52,528 bases of DNA from Candidatus Gastranaerophilales bacterium (GCA_944326515.1 CALVEI010000007.1:1-52528); one strand, 5' to 3'. Counted from the stretch's first letter, positions 1-9,266 are shown. Notes: a model not told the origin generated them from the sequence alone. Numbers and translations are program-made.

Positions 1-930
1 ATCGGTATTTTCATGACTAAGAGCGAATTCTTCACAAAACTTTCTAACATGGATGTTAATATGCCGTTCTTTATGTATGCTGAAGAAGCTGCTGACGGAT
101 TTAACAGACTTAACCAACAAAGAAAATGGATGGAAAGACCTGAAGGCAAAAAACCTGTTTACGATGTAGATAAAGCTAAAGCTGAAAAAATCATCAAAGC
201 AGCAGTTGCTGACGGACGTGCTCAATTAACTACATTGGAATCAATCGATGTATTAGATGCGTACGGTATCAGAGCTTGCAAATACGGTCTTGCTACTAAC
301 GAAGAAGAAGTTGTTAACTTAGGTAATTCAATCGGATACCCTGTTGTTATGAAAATGACTTCTAAAACAACTTCTCACAAAACAGATGTTGGCGGTGTAA
401 GAGTTAACATCCAATCAGAAGAACAATTAAGAGCTGAATATAAAGACTTAATTGCAAAATTAACAGAAAAAGGACTTATCGACGGTCTTGAAGGTGTAAT
501 CATTCAAGAAATGGTTAAAGGTAACCGTGAAATGGTTTGCGGTATCGCAACAGACCCACAATACGGTCCTATGATGATGTTCGGTTTGGGCGGCGTATTC
601 ATTGAAACAATGAAAGACGTTACTTTCAGAATTGCGCCATTAACAGATGTTGATGCTGATGAAATGATTAAATCAGTTAAAGCATACGAATTGTTAAAAG
701 GTGCTAGAGGTACTAAACCTGCTGATATGGCTCAAATCCAAGAAACTCTATTGAGATTGTCTCAAATGGTTAATGACTTCAAATTCATTGATGAATTGGA
801 TATCAATCCACTGCTCATCTCTGAAAAAACAGGTGAAGGCATTGCGGTTGACGGACGTATCAAAGTTAGAGTTGAAGAAGTTAAAGAATACTTCGGCTGT
901 GGTAGCGAATGCTGCTCTTGCTCTAAGTAA
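1..930 (+). CDS. ADP-forming acetyl/acyl-CoA synthetase, ATP-grasp part (5'-truncated)
   Basis: The reading frame is open to the first base (I-G-I-F before the Met at 13), so this is the 3' part of a longer gene cut by the window edge. It matches the ATP-grasp (beta) part of ADP-forming acyl-CoA synthetases, which make acetate, CoA and ATP from acetyl-CoA, ADP and phosphate in fermenting cells. Seen: GYPVVMKMTS followed by HKTDVGGV (about residues 108-130 from the Met), GVIIQEMVKGNREM, and GLGGVFIETMKDV. Upstream residues fit the linker from the CoA-binding/ligase domains, so the full protein is probably the fused form. The last 11 residues hold four cysteines (GCGSECCSCSK), which is not usual for the family. 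A hairpin terminator follows at 950. The family call is firm; acyl specificity is unknown. Confidence 0.88.
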   Translation: MGIFMTKSEFFTKLSNMDVNMPFFMYAEEAADGFNRLNQQRKWMERPEGKKPVYDVDKAKAEKIIKAAVADGRAQLTTLESIDVLDAYGIRACKYGLATNEEEVVNLGNSIGYPVVMKMTSKTTSHKTDVGGVRVNIQSEEQLRAEYKDLIAKLTEKGLIDGLEGVIIQEMVKGNREMVCGIATDPQYGPMMMFGLGGVFIETMKDVTFRIAPLTDVDADEMIKSVKAYELLKGARGTKPADMAQIQETLLRLSQMVNDFKFIDELDINPLLISEKTGEGIAVDGRIKVRVEEVKEYFGCGSECCSCSK

Positions 931-949
931 GAACAAATACAATCACTCA

Positions 950-987
950 AAAACTTCCTCGTTTTATAAACGGGGAAGTTTTTTTAT
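950..987 (+). terminator. Rho-independent terminator of the acyl-CoA synthetase gene
   Basis: Stem AAACTTCCTCGTTT pairs with AAACGGGGAAGTTT (one G-T wobble) around a 3-nt loop, followed by a T run. It lies 20 nt after the stop codon on the same strand. Confidence 0.85.
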
Positions 988-1202
988 TAGTAAAATAGTA
1001 AAAACTTTTAAATACAACGAATAACACTCAATATCCTTTAACACTTTTACATAGATAATCAATAACGTTAGTTAACCCCAAGATATTTAATAAAAAACTA
1101 AATAAAAATTCATATAAAGTTATCATCTATTTATCAGAGATTTTTCAAACTAAATAATCGAGTCAAAGCTTAATAAATTCCAGGCAAAAATATATAGCAT
1201 AA
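988..1202. other. AT-rich intergenic stretch, nothing recognised
   Basis: The gene-free stretch 931-1255 holds two terminators facing each other (950-987 and 1203-1234) and, between them, AT-rich sequence with no convincing ORF, RNA gene or repeat. Confidence 0.6.
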
Positions 1203-1234
1203 AAAAAGACCCCACATAACTGCGAGGTCTTTCT
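1203..1234 (-). terminator. Terminator of the pilin-like gene
   Basis: AAAGACCCC and GAGGTCTTT pair with one mismatch; on the minus strand the stem is followed by a run of seven T. It lies 20-odd nt after the stop codon of the minus-strand gene ending at 1256. Confidence 0.75.
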
Positions 1235-1255
1235 CAAGTAAATATCCATTATCTA

Positions 1256-1795
1256 CTATTTTTGGTACATAATTTGACCCATTGTTACGTTACCAGGCAA
1301 CGCTTTTTGTGGGTAAACAGCAATAGTAAAGATGTCAAATACACGAGTTGTAGATGTAGTTGGTCTGTTTGGACCTTTCATACCGTTAACGTCAACTTGA
1401 ACGATTGAGCAAATGTTACCAGGAGTAGCTGAGTCGTTAGCGTTACAATCTTGAGTACCTGAACCAACTGCACCAATCGGACCTGTTGTAGGGTAGAACC
1501 ACATACCATCAGCTGTATACATAGCTGTTGTATCATCCAAAGACATCACGTTCAATCTTTGAGTCAACAAGTGAAGAAATGCTGCTTGAGAATAGTCAGT
1601 AGCATCTCTACCATCTAACGCATAGTTCAAAGTAACAGCTTGGTTAATCATAGAAACAGCTTTTTTGAAAGCAGCTCTAAATTCTTGTTGAGCAGTTGAT
1701 TGCATCAATGAAGGAATTGTCATAGCAGCGATTACACCAATGATCATTAATGTAACCAAAACCTCTGCTAAAGTAAAACCTGATTTTTTGTTCAT
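1256..1795 (-). CDS. Type IV pilin / pseudopilin-like prepilin
   Basis: A 179-residue protein with a class III prepilin N-terminus: short basic leader MNKKSG, cleavage expected between G6 and F7, then FTLAEVLVTLMIIGVIAAM with the conserved Glu5 of the mature protein and a hydrophobic helix to about residue 28. Prepilin peptidase would cut and methylate it, and it would assemble in a pilus or type II secretion pseudopilus in the envelope. The C-terminal body (residues 30-179) is Ser/Thr/Asn-rich with two Cys (in QDCNAND and NICSI) that could form a disulfide. SD AAAGAGGG lies 5-12 nt before ATG. It is a single gene with its own terminator; no assembly ATPase or platform gene is near, so whether it is a major pilin or a minor one cannot be told. 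Confidence 0.85.
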   Translation of the reverse strand: MNKKSGFTLAEVLVTLMIIGVIAAMTIPSLMQSTAQQEFRAAFKKAVSMINQAVTLNYALDGRDATDYSQAAFLHLLTQRLNVMSLDDTTAMYTADGMWFYPTTGPIGAVGSGTQDCNANDSATPGNICSIVQVDVNGMKGPNRPTTSTTRVFDIFTIAVYPQKALPGNVTMGQIMYQK

Positions 1796-1973
1796 AAGAC
1801 CCTCTTTCTTTTCTTATTAATCTTAGATTTTTTACTTACTTTACACGAATCTACTATTAAGTATTAAGTACACAATACCTAATAACTATATATCATCAAG
1901 TAAAAAAAATCAACACTTAATTTATTAATACCCATTTTTATAATTTTCAAACATTTTTTGTAAATTTTTGTTT

Positions 1974-1985
1974 TATAATGTAAAC
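1974..1985 (+). promoter_or_regulatory. -10 box placing the mnmG transcript start at the ATG (leaderless)
   Basis: A perfect TATAAT at 1974-1979 is followed by only 6 nt before ATG at 1986, with no Shine-Dalgarno. Transcription would start at or next to the A of the ATG. No good -35 hexamer is visible at 16-18 nt spacing, so the call rests on the -10 box and the absence of a ribosome binding site. Confidence 0.55.
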
Positions 1986-3839
1986 ATGTTTAATTATGAT
2001 TTAATAGTTGTCGGATCAGGTCATGCCGGTTGTGAGGCAGCGCTTTCAGCTGCCAAATTAGGCCTAAAGACTTTACTCATGACGTTAAACCTCGAACACA
2101 TTGCCCTTATGCCTTGCAACCCTGCAATAGGAGGCCCTGCAAAATCCTCTTTAGTGCGCGAAATCGATGCTTTAGGAGGCGTAATGGGTATTGTCACCGA
2201 TGCGACATATATCCAAATGAAAATCTTAAATTCTTCAAAAGGCCCCGCTGTTAGGGCATTACGGGCACAATCTGACAAAAAAGAATACATGTCATTTATG
2301 AGGAATTTAATTGAAAAAAATTGTTGCATTTCTCTCAAACAAGGCATGGCTGTTGAACTCATAGTTGAAAATAACGAGGTTAAAGGTGTTGTTGATGAAT
2401 TCGGATTGGAATACCATGCACCTGCTGTAATTTTAACTACAGGAACATCTCTTGAAGGCAAATGTTATGTCGGATTACAGTCTGTAAGTGCAGGAAGAAT
2501 GGGAGAAAGAGCAGCAACAGGCTTGTCTGCTTCTCTTTTAAAGCACGGTTTACAACTCAAAAGGCTCAAAACTGGTACACCAGCAAGGGTTGATTCAAGG
2601 ACTATTGATTACTCAAAAATGACAATTCAACCTGGAGATGATGAATTACACTTCTTCTCTTTTGAACCCAACAGACCTGTAAGAAAGCAATATCCTTGTT
2701 ATCTTACAAGAACAACTGAAAAGACCCATGAAATCATAAGAAACAATTTGGACAAATCACCATTATATGCAGGATTAATACACGGTATTGGGCCAAGATA
2801 TTGTCCATCTATTGAAGATAAGGTTGTAAGATTTGCGCATAATCCTTCACATCATATATTTATTGAGCCTGAAGGAAAAGATACATATGAAATTTATGTA
2901 CAAGGTTTTTCAACAAGCTTGCCTGCTAATGTCCAAATACAGATGTTAAAGTCACTTCCTGGATTAGAAAATGTTCACATCATAAAACCTGCATATGCAG
3001 TTGAATATGACGCGGTTCCAGCATTACAACTTAATCACTCTTTAATGACAAAAAAAATCAAGGGCTTATTCTGTGCCGGCCAAATTAATGGCACAAGTGG
3101 ATACGAAGAAGCAGCAGCCCAAGGACTTGTTGCCGGTATAAATGCATACAACTATCTAAACCAAAAAGACATGCTTGAACTTTCAAGAAGCAATTCTTAC
3201 ATTGGTACTTTAATCGATGACTTGGTAACTAAAGATATTCAAGAACCATACAGAATGCTCACATCTCGTTCTGAATACAGACTACTTTTAAGACAAGATA
3301 ATGCTGATGAAAGACTTACACCGATTGGTCATAAAGTAGGTCTTATTTCTGATGAAAGATACCAAAGATTTTTGGATAAACAAAAACAAATTGAAGATGA
3401 AATGGAACGTTTAAAAACAACGAAAGTTCCACCAAGTGAAGAAGTAAACAAAAAACTTGCACAATACAATGAAAATATTGAAAGAGGAATGAAGCTTGCA
3501 GAGTTGTTAAAACGTCCTAACATTGACTATAAAGTTATAAAAGAAATTGATAACTCAACAAAAGAACTTGATTTGCCAGCTGAAATTTATGAAGAAGCAG
3601 AAATTAAAATAAAATACGACGGATATATCAAACGTCAAAATCAGCAAGTCGAAACTATGGATAAGCTAGAAAAAATCAAAATTCCTGCAGACATAAACTA
3701 CGATGAACTTCAACATATTTCAACAGAAACAAGAGAAAAACTGGCAAAAGTTCGTCCAGCAACCTTGGGCCAAGCTTCCAGAATCGGAGGGGTAAAACCT
3801 GCAGATATATCTGTTTTGATGGTTATGTTAAGCCGTTAG
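1986..3839 (+). CDS. mnmG: tRNA uridine-5-carboxymethylaminomethyl modification enzyme MnmG (GidA)
   Basis: Makes the cmnm5 modification of wobble U34 in tRNAs together with MnmE, using FAD, NADH, methylene-THF and glycine. Seen: Rossmann FAD motif VVGSGHAGCEAA at residues 8-19, the MnmG signature CNPAIGGPAKSSLVREIDA, a second GTSGYEEAAAQGLVAG signature, SRSEYRLLLRQDNADERL, and the C-terminal tRNA/MnmE-binding helical region ending VKPADISVLMVML. Length 617 aa is standard. An in-frame TTG six codons upstream (1968) is possible, but the FAD motif then sits too deep and a TATAAT box overlaps that extension, so ATG 1986 is preferred. No mnmE nearby. Confidence 0.96.
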   Translation: MFNYDLIVVGSGHAGCEAALSAAKLGLKTLLMTLNLEHIALMPCNPAIGGPAKSSLVREIDALGGVMGIVTDATYIQMKILNSSKGPAVRALRAQSDKKEYMSFMRNLIEKNCCISLKQGMAVELIVENNEVKGVVDEFGLEYHAPAVILTTGTSLEGKCYVGLQSVSAGRMGERAATGLSASLLKHGLQLKRLKTGTPARVDSRTIDYSKMTIQPGDDELHFFSFEPNRPVRKQYPCYLTRTTEKTHEIIRNNLDKSPLYAGLIHGIGPRYCPSIEDKVVRFAHNPSHHIFIEPEGKDTYEIYVQGFSTSLPANVQIQMLKSLPGLENVHIIKPAYAVEYDAVPALQLNHSLMTKKIKGLFCAGQINGTSGYEEAAAQGLVAGINAYNYLNQKDMLELSRSNSYIGTLIDDLVTKDIQEPYRMLTSRSEYRLLLRQDNADERLTPIGHKVGLISDERYQRFLDKQKQIEDEMERLKTTKVPPSEEVNKKLAQYNENIERGMKLAELLKRPNIDYKVIKEIDNSTKELDLPAEIYEEAEIKIKYDGYIKRQNQQVETMDKLEKIKIPADINYDELQHISTETREKLAKVRPATLGQASRIGGVKPADISVLMVMLSR

Positions 3840-3946
3840 CAATATTTTTGCATCATCAACTAATTCTATACCCAAACATATAGAAAATTTTAACGTTATG
3901 TTATAATCATAAAACATTGATTAGTTAATAAGAAGGGATTTAAATT

Positions 3947-4786
3947 ATGTTGGATATGAGATATTGTGAACTTAGCAAAGACGGTTTTGGTTGCTGCATG
4001 ACTGTTAAAGAAACTTTGTTTAGCGGACAATCAGAATTCCAAAAAGTAGATATTTTTGATACCGAATCTATGGGTAGAGTTCTTACTCTTGATGGTTTGA
4101 TGATGACTACTGAAAGAGATGAATTTTATTACCACGAAATGATTTCTCATATTCCTATGATGAACCATAAAAACCCTGAATCAGTTCTTGTAATAGGCGG
4201 CGGCGACGGCGGTACAATAAGAGAAGTATTAAAACACGATACTGTTAAAAAGGTTGTGCTTTGCGAAATTGACGGAATGGTTGTAGAAGCCTGCAAAAAG
4301 TACCTTCCTACTATCGGTTGCGAGTTGGATAACCCAAAAGTAGAAGTCAGAGTTGAAGATGCTATTGAGTTTATTAAAGACAAAAAAGCACAATATGATG
4401 TAATTTTAATCGATTCTACAGATCCTATGGGCCCTGGTGAAGGCTTGTTTACAGAAGAATTCTACACAAACGTTAAGGAAGCTCTTAAAGAAGGCGGTAT
4501 TATGGCAGCTCAGTCAGAATCACCATTTATCAACCAAGCAGAAATGAAAAAAATGTATCCGTTATTAAGAAAAGTATTCCCTATCGTTGATACATTTACA
4601 GGTCCTATACCTTCATACCCAGGCGGATATTGGAGCTGGTGCTTCTGTTCTGAAACTGTTAAACCTCTCAGCTACATTGATGAAGCAAGGGCGGAAAAAA
4701 TTGCAAAACAGTGCAAAATTTACAACAAAGAATATCACATGGCTCGTTTTGCATTACCTAACTTTGTTAAAGAACTTGTTAAATAA
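3947..4786 (+). CDS. speE: Spermidine synthase (polyamine aminopropyltransferase)
   Basis: Transfers the aminopropyl group from decarboxylated AdoMet to putrescine in the cytoplasm. The 279-residue protein has the family's N-terminal beta-hairpin domain (YCELSKDGFG to about 60), QSEFQKVDIFDTESMGRVL, YHEMISHIP, the AdoMet-binding VLVIGGGDGGTIREVL (about 80-95), the catalytic segment DSTDPMGPGEGLF and the polyamine-site YPGGYWSWCF. SD AGAAGGG lies about 9 nt before ATG; a TATAAT box is near 3902. The following small gene starts 13 nt after the stop, so the two are probably cotranscribed. No speD or speA is in view. Confidence 0.95.
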   Translation: MLDMRYCELSKDGFGCCMTVKETLFSGQSEFQKVDIFDTESMGRVLTLDGLMMTTERDEFYYHEMISHIPMMNHKNPESVLVIGGGDGGTIREVLKHDTVKKVVLCEIDGMVVEACKKYLPTIGCELDNPKVEVRVEDAIEFIKDKKAQYDVILIDSTDPMGPGEGLFTEEFYTNVKEALKEGGIMAAQSESPFINQAEMKKMYPLLRKVFPIVDTFTGPIPSYPGGYWSWCFCSETVKPLSYIDEARAEKIAKQCKIYNKEYHMARFALPNFVKELVK

Positions 4787-4799
4787 TAAGGATTAAGCA

Positions 4800-5354
4800 A
4801 TGAAAAAAACTTTATGTTGTTTTATTTCAGCACTTTTTCTATTAGGAAATTTGTCTGTATTTGCCACTGATACAATTGTTAAAGATGCTGTTAAAAATGA
4901 AGTTGAACCTCCGGTTTGGAGTGATTACGTCCCTAAAAAATATGAAAATCCACGTGATTTTACAAGAGGAAAATCAATAGCGGAATTATCTGTAGGAATA
5001 TTATTGACTGATTTGCTATTAACAGCACCGATTGGTATTCCAATGATTGTTCATTCTACTACCAAGCTAAAAAACAAGGGCTACTATGATAAAAAAATAA
5101 AGTTTGAAGAAGGTTTGGCTGAGGCGGAAAAAATTACTGATCCCGTTGAAAAACAAAAATATTATGAAAAGCTCATAAAAGATTGCAAACTGGATACAAA
5201 CAGAAAATATAAAAAAGATAAAAAAGCTGCTAAAAAAGCGGAAAAATTAGCAGAAAAAGCAAAAAAAGAGGAAGAAAAAAACAAAAAAACTTTTGACAAA
5301 ATTGAAGAAGATAATATTGATAAGGCTCTTCCTCAAGAAACTGTTTCTAAATAG
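4800..5354 (+). CDS. Small exported/membrane protein with Lys-rich tail, unknown function
   Basis: I do not recognise this 184-residue protein. Residues 1-22 (MKKTLCCFISALFLLGNLSV, then FATDT) look like a Sec signal peptide, possibly a lipoprotein-like one because of the paired Cys, though no clear lipobox is present. A hydrophobic helix at about 58-85 (ELSVGILLTDLLLTAP) could span or dock to the membrane. Residues 95-165 are very rich in Lys and Glu (KKAAKKAEKLAEKAKKEEE) and should form a charged helix or coiled coil. It follows speE by 13 nt and a strong terminator follows at 5373. SD TAAGGAT precedes the ATG. Confidence 0.75.
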   Translation: MKKTLCCFISALFLLGNLSVFATDTIVKDAVKNEVEPPVWSDYVPKKYENPRDFTRGKSIAELSVGILLTDLLLTAPIGIPMIVHSTTKLKNKGYYDKKIKFEEGLAEAEKITDPVEKQKYYEKLIKDCKLDTNRKYKKDKKAAKKAEKLAEKAKKEEEKNKKTFDKIEEDNIDKALPQETVSK

Positions 5355-5372
5355 TTTTAGATATACAATACA

Positions 5373-5404
5373 AAAAAGCTCCGAAGTTATTTCGGAGCTT
5401 TTTC
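5373..5404 (+). terminator. Terminator of the speE operon
   Basis: AAAAGCTCCGAA and TTCGGAGCTTTT form a perfect 12-bp stem with a short GTTAT-type loop, followed by T. The stem is flanked by A and T runs, so it can also work on the minus strand. A second weaker palindrome AAAGTATGG-ATT-CCATACTTT at 5496-5516 lies closer to the murE stop codon. Confidence 0.85.
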
Positions 5405-5539
5405 CAATCCTTTTTAACCTAGTAGGTTCCAAACATTGTTGCAAGGCCTTTACGACAGATAAAGGCACACATTTTAACTATCTCTTTGATTTTTGAAAGT
5501 ATGGATTCCATACTTTAATAATGCCCATTTTTTAAAATT

Positions 5540-7018
5540 TTAAACATTAACTTGAGCATTTGTTAAGAAAACTTTACGAGCTTCTTCTCTGTCATCAAAG
5601 TGTATTGTTTTGTCTTTTAAAATCTGATAGTCCTCATGCCCCTTACCAGCAAGAACAACAACATCATTTTCTTTAGCAATATCTTTTAGCATAGAGATTG
5701 CTGTTCTTCTGTCAGGTTCTACAAAAACCTTTTGAGTGTTAACAGTTTTTATACCTGCAAGAATATCAGAAATAATCAATTGCGGGTCTTCACTTCTCGG
5801 GTTATCTGAAGTAACAACAACTATGTCTGCAGCTTCATCTGCAATTTTACCCATTTTAGGTCTTTTTGTTGCGTCTCTGTCACCGCCACAGCCAAACATA
5901 CAGATGAGGTTGCTGTCTTTAGGTGTCAGCTCTCTTGCTGCTTTTAAAACGTTTTCTAATCCGTCAGGAGTATGAGCGTAATCGACTATAACAAGAGGTT
6001 TTTTGCTGACTATTTCAAATCTACCGTCAACACTTTTTGTTTCTTCTAAAGCTTTGATGCAAATATCTGCGTCAAAACCTAGTGCCATACCTGCAGCCAA
6101 AGCAGCCAAAGCGTTATAAACACTAAACATTCCGTTCATTTGAAGGTTCACTTTTTTAGACAAACCATTTATTGAACAATCGAATTTTGCTCCATGTATT
6201 GAAAAATCTATATTAGAAACAGTAATATCAGCATCGTTTTTAATACCGTATGTATAAACAGTAACCCCGTTTGGTACAACGCTTTTGAAACATTGTGCGT
6301 ATTCGTCATCGTTGTTAATAACAGCAAAACCACCTGCTTTTAAACCTTTGAACAACAATGCTTTTGCCTCAAAATAGTTGTTCATTGTTATGTGATAATC
6401 TAAGTGATCTTGAGTAAGGTTTGTAAATACAGCACCGTTAAAATCACAACCACCCACACGATTTTGTTCAAGCGCGTGTGAGCTTACTTCCATTGCCACA
6501 TAATCAATGTTGTTTTCACAAATCAATTCAAGTGTTTTTTGCAATTCAGGTGCTTGAGGTGTTGTATGTTTTGCATCGTGGTATGTGTCTTTACTTGATG
6601 TTTTATATCCCAAAGTTCCTATAAGAGCACATTTATGATTTGCATCTTCAACAATTTTTTGTATAAGGTGAGTAACTGTCGTTTTGCCGTTTGTACCCGT
6701 AACACCGATAAGATTAACTTTTTTAGACGGGTAATCATAAAAAGCAGCTGCAAGATCAGCTATTTGATGTCTTGTTGATTCTACGATGACTTGAGGCAAG
6801 TTTATATCGAGTTCTTTTTCACAAAAAAGAGCGCTTGCGCCTTTTTCAAAAGCCATTTTTGCATACTCGTGTCCGTCAGAATTTTCACCCTTAAGGCAAA
6901 CAAAAATATCACCTTTTTGAGTTGTTTTAGAATTATATGAAATTCCTGTAATTTCTGTTTCATTATTATTAACAATATCTTTTATTTTTATATCTTTAAT
7001 AAGTTCACTTAATTTCAT
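5540..7018 (-). CDS. murE: UDP-N-acetylmuramoyl-tripeptide synthetase (meso-DAP-adding) MurE
   Basis: Adds the third residue of the peptidoglycan stem peptide in the cytoplasm. The 492-residue protein has the three Mur-ligase domains: UMAG-binding N-terminal part with SYNSKTTQKGDIFVCL, ATP loop GVTGTNGKTT at 105-114, HTTPQAPEL, and the C-terminal domain with DGRFE and VDYAHTPDGLENVL. The DNPRSE motif at 405-410 is the mark of the meso-diaminopimelate-specific enzymes, agreeing with dapL at 11784. Its SD (AAGGAG) overlaps the ftsI stop codon and the start lies 3 nt after that stop, so translation is coupled to ftsI. Confidence 0.96.
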   Translation of the reverse strand: MKLSELIKDIKIKDIVNNNETEITGISYNSKTTQKGDIFVCLKGENSDGHEYAKMAFEKGASALFCEKELDINLPQVIVESTRHQIADLAAAFYDYPSKKVNLIGVTGTNGKTTVTHLIQKIVEDANHKCALIGTLGYKTSSKDTYHDAKHTTPQAPELQKTLELICENNIDYVAMEVSSHALEQNRVGGCDFNGAVFTNLTQDHLDYHITMNNYFEAKALLFKGLKAGGFAVINNDDEYAQCFKSVVPNGVTVYTYGIKNDADITVSNIDFSIHGAKFDCSINGLSKKVNLQMNGMFSVYNALAALAAGMALGFDADICIKALEETKSVDGRFEIVSKKPLVIVDYAHTPDGLENVLKAARELTPKDSNLICMFGCGGDRDATKRPKMGKIADEAADIVVVTSDNPRSEDPQLIISDILAGIKTVNTQKVFVEPDRRTAISMLKDIAKENDVVVLAGKGHEDYQILKDKTIHFDDREEARKVFLTNAQVNV

Positions 7019-7021
7019 GAT

Positions 7022-8758
7022 TTACTCCTTCTTATTTTTTTGAGGTGTAGTTTTGTCAGGTGCAATATTTAAAATACGAGCTGTTTGCAAAGCAACTTCT
7101 CTAAATACCGGAGCTGCTACAGTGCTGCCCCATAATGCACCTTTTGACGGAGAGTCAATTACAACATATATTTCTACTTGCGGATTGCTTGCAGGAAAAT
7201 AACCGATAATTGATGTAACCAGTTTGTTCGTATACCCTTTAGCACCGGAAATAGATTTTCTAGCAGTACCGGTTTTTGCAGCTACGTGGTAATCTTCCAA
7301 ATTAACTGGAGACTTCGAACGGCCAATACTTCCTGCTAGCAGCCTTGTTACCGCTTGGGCGGTTTCGGGTTTTATAGTTTGTATATGTTTTACTTTTTCA
7401 GCTTCTTCTTCAGGTGTGTATTTTATTACGTGAGGTGTCACTCTCACGCCGTTATTTGCTAGTGCAGATATGGCAGAAACCATTTGTATGGCTGTTACAG
7501 AAATACTGTAGCCATAACCTATTGACGCATGAGTGGATTTTTGCCAATCAGACGGATTTGGAATAAGTCCCCTTGATTCACCCGGTAAATCTATGCCTGT
7601 TTTTTCACCTATGCCAAATTTTTTCAAAACATTGTAGTGCTCGTTTCGTGTCATCATCAAAGCGGCTTTTGCGCTACCAACGTTGCTTGAGTGTTCAAAT
7701 AGGTAATACAAATCTATATTACCGGGGTAAGGACGTGTATCGTAGTCATAGTTTTTGATTACCCATTTATCAATTTCAATTTTACCTGTATCAAGAATTT
7801 TTGAATTTTCAAACAGTCTTCCGTTTTCTATTGCAGAAGCAATAGTAAGAGTTTTAAATGTTGACCCCGGTTCAAAAACGTCACTTAATGTCCAGTTTGT
7901 TAATTGGGTTAAAGTAGCTTTTTTGTAGTTGTTAGGGTTATAGCTTGGGTAAACAGCATAGCCTAATATTTCCCCGTTTTTAGGGTTCATAACTATAACC
8001 GTGCCTCTTAGTGCGCCTTTGTCTTTGATTATTCTGTTTAATTCCACTTCACAAACGTGTTGGATTGCAGAATCCAAAGTCAATGTGATAGATTTACCTT
8101 TTAACGGTGAAGTTGTTGCTGCAGGATCAGTGTCAACCTCGTAGATAATATCTCCGTCAGGTGTTTTTTCAAAATTTACGTTTTGTTCAACTTCTTCAAG
8201 TTTTTCTTTTGCTGTTAGTTCAACACCTGCTGCAACATCAGCATCAGGGTTGTAGTAACCCAAAATATGTGCAGCCATTGTGCCTTGAGGGTAAACTCTT
8301 TCGTTCTTTTTGCCAAGGCTTATTTCTCTCAAACCTAATTTTCTTATAGTTTGAGCTGTTGTTCTTGATATATCTTTTTTAAGAACAATAACTTTTTCAT
8401 CTTGAGCAAGCTTTTTAGCAAGTTGATTTTTATTTAGATTTAACACCGGAGCAAGTATTGCTGCAAGCTCATTTGGCGTGTGGTCATAATACTCTTGGTG
8501 AGCGTACACATCAAAAGATGTTTTATCAGATGCCAATTTAATCCCATTTCTGTCAAGGATTGCGCCTCTCATTACAAAGTTTTTGGCTGTTCTTTGACGT
8601 TTTGCCTGAGCTCGATAGTTTTTTACATCGATAACCATTATCAAAAACAGGTAAATTACGATAACAAAACATATAACAATGCATAAAATTTGCCATAGTA
8701 TAAGTTTTTTATCGAACTCTTTAAACTTCTCTTTATCGCTTTTATAATTCCGTCCCAT
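7022..8758 (-). CDS. ftsI: Peptidoglycan D,D-transpeptidase FtsI (class B PBP)
   Basis: Septal cross-linking transpeptidase anchored in the inner membrane. Residues 1-20 are cytoplasmic, one membrane helix spans about 20-44 (ILCIVICFVIVIYLFLIM), then a PBP dimerisation domain (about 60-200, starting RGAILDRNGIKLA) and the transpeptidase domain. Active-site motifs: S299-T-F-K302, S357-S-N359 and K495-T-G-T498. Length 578 aa is usual for FtsI. It starts the ftsI-murE unit, an order typical of dcw clusters, but ftsL, mraY and murF are absent here. The start is set by a TATAAT box 7 nt upstream; there is no Shine-Dalgarno. Confidence 0.93.
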   Translation of the reverse strand: MGRNYKSDKEKFKEFDKKLILWQILCIVICFVIVIYLFLIMVIDVKNYRAQAKRQRTAKNFVMRGAILDRNGIKLASDKTSFDVYAHQEYYDHTPNELAAILAPVLNLNKNQLAKKLAQDEKVIVLKKDISRTTAQTIRKLGLREISLGKKNERVYPQGTMAAHILGYYNPDADVAAGVELTAKEKLEEVEQNVNFEKTPDGDIIYEVDTDPAATTSPLKGKSITLTLDSAIQHVCEVELNRIIKDKGALRGTVIVMNPKNGEILGYAVYPSYNPNNYKKATLTQLTNWTLSDVFEPGSTFKTLTIASAIENGRLFENSKILDTGKIEIDKWVIKNYDYDTRPYPGNIDLYYLFEHSSNVGSAKAALMMTRNEHYNVLKKFGIGEKTGIDLPGESRGLIPNPSDWQKSTHASIGYGYSISVTAIQMVSAISALANNGVRVTPHVIKYTPEEEAEKVKHIQTIKPETAQAVTRLLAGSIGRSKSPVNLEDYHVAAKTGTARKSISGAKGYTNKLVTSIIGYFPASNPQVEIYVVIDSPSKGALWGSTVAAPVFREVALQTARILNIAPDKTTPQKNKKE

Positions 8759-8765
8759 ACAAATA

Positions 8766-8771
8766 ATTATA
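8766..8771 (-). promoter_or_regulatory. -10 box for a leaderless ftsI transcript
   Basis: TATAAT (read on the minus strand) ends 7 nt before the ftsI ATG, and the intervening TATTTGT contains no ribosome binding site. No consensus -35 hexamer is visible at the usual spacing. Confidence 0.55.
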
Positions 8772-8806
8772 CTATATACAAGAGTTTTAAGAGCGTTAAT
8801 TTATGT

Positions 8807-8839
8807 AAAAAAGACTCGATAAAAATATCGAGCCTTTTT
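8807..8839 (-). terminator. rpsO terminator
   Basis: On the minus strand AAAAAGGCTCGATA pairs with TATCGAGTCTTTTT (one A-C mismatch) and is followed by T residues. It lies 32 nt after the rpsO stop codon and before the ftsI promoter. Confidence 0.85.
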
Positions 8840-8870
8840 ATAAAATGGTTTTGTGATTTACTACAGTAAA

Positions 8871-9146
8871 TTAACCTCTGATACCTAAAGTTTTGATTAA
8901 ATCTCTGTATTTTTGTAAATCTTGTTTTTTAACATAAGCTAAAAGTCTTTTTCTTTGACCTACCATCATCAAAAGACCACGTCTGCCTTGGAAATCTTTT
9001 TTGTTAGATTTCAAGTGTTCTGTTAATTCAGTAATTTTTTGAGTTAAAAGAGCGATTTGTACTTCAGCTGAACCTGAATCTTTTGCGTCTTTACCGAATT
9101 TTTTGATGATTTCTGCTTTTTCTTCTTTTGCTAAATTTATTGCCAT
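8871..9146 (-). CDS. rpsO: 30S ribosomal protein S15
   Basis: Binds 16S rRNA helices 20-22 early in 30S assembly. The 91-residue protein carries the family pattern [35 protein letters not shown] and [12 protein letters not shown], with only two residues more than the usual 89. SD AAAGGAAC lies 7-14 nt before ATG. It is monocistronic here, with its own terminator at 8807; pnp, a common partner, is not next to it. Confidence 0.97.
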   Translation of the reverse strand: MAINLAKEEKAEIIKKFGKDAKDSGSAEVQIALLTQKITELTEHLKSNKKDFQGRRGLLMMVGQRKRLLAYVKKQDLQKYRDLIKTLGIRG

Positions 9147-9266
9147 TTTTTGTTCCTTTATCTATTTTAGTCAGTTTAAGTTGGTGGCGTAAACTAAATA
9201 AAATATATTATTTGTTCCTAAATAATAACATTTCAAACGCTTGCGTCAAGCATGATTTGATATATT

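Noticed and set aside
773-1024. Open frame overlapping the end of the acyl-CoA synthetase gene
   Set aside because: Overlaps the known frame and runs through the terminator hairpin; no protein-like pattern.
2021-2461. 146-codon open frame on the minus strand inside mnmG
   Set aside because: Antisense to the FAD-binding region of mnmG with no start signal; a shadow frame.
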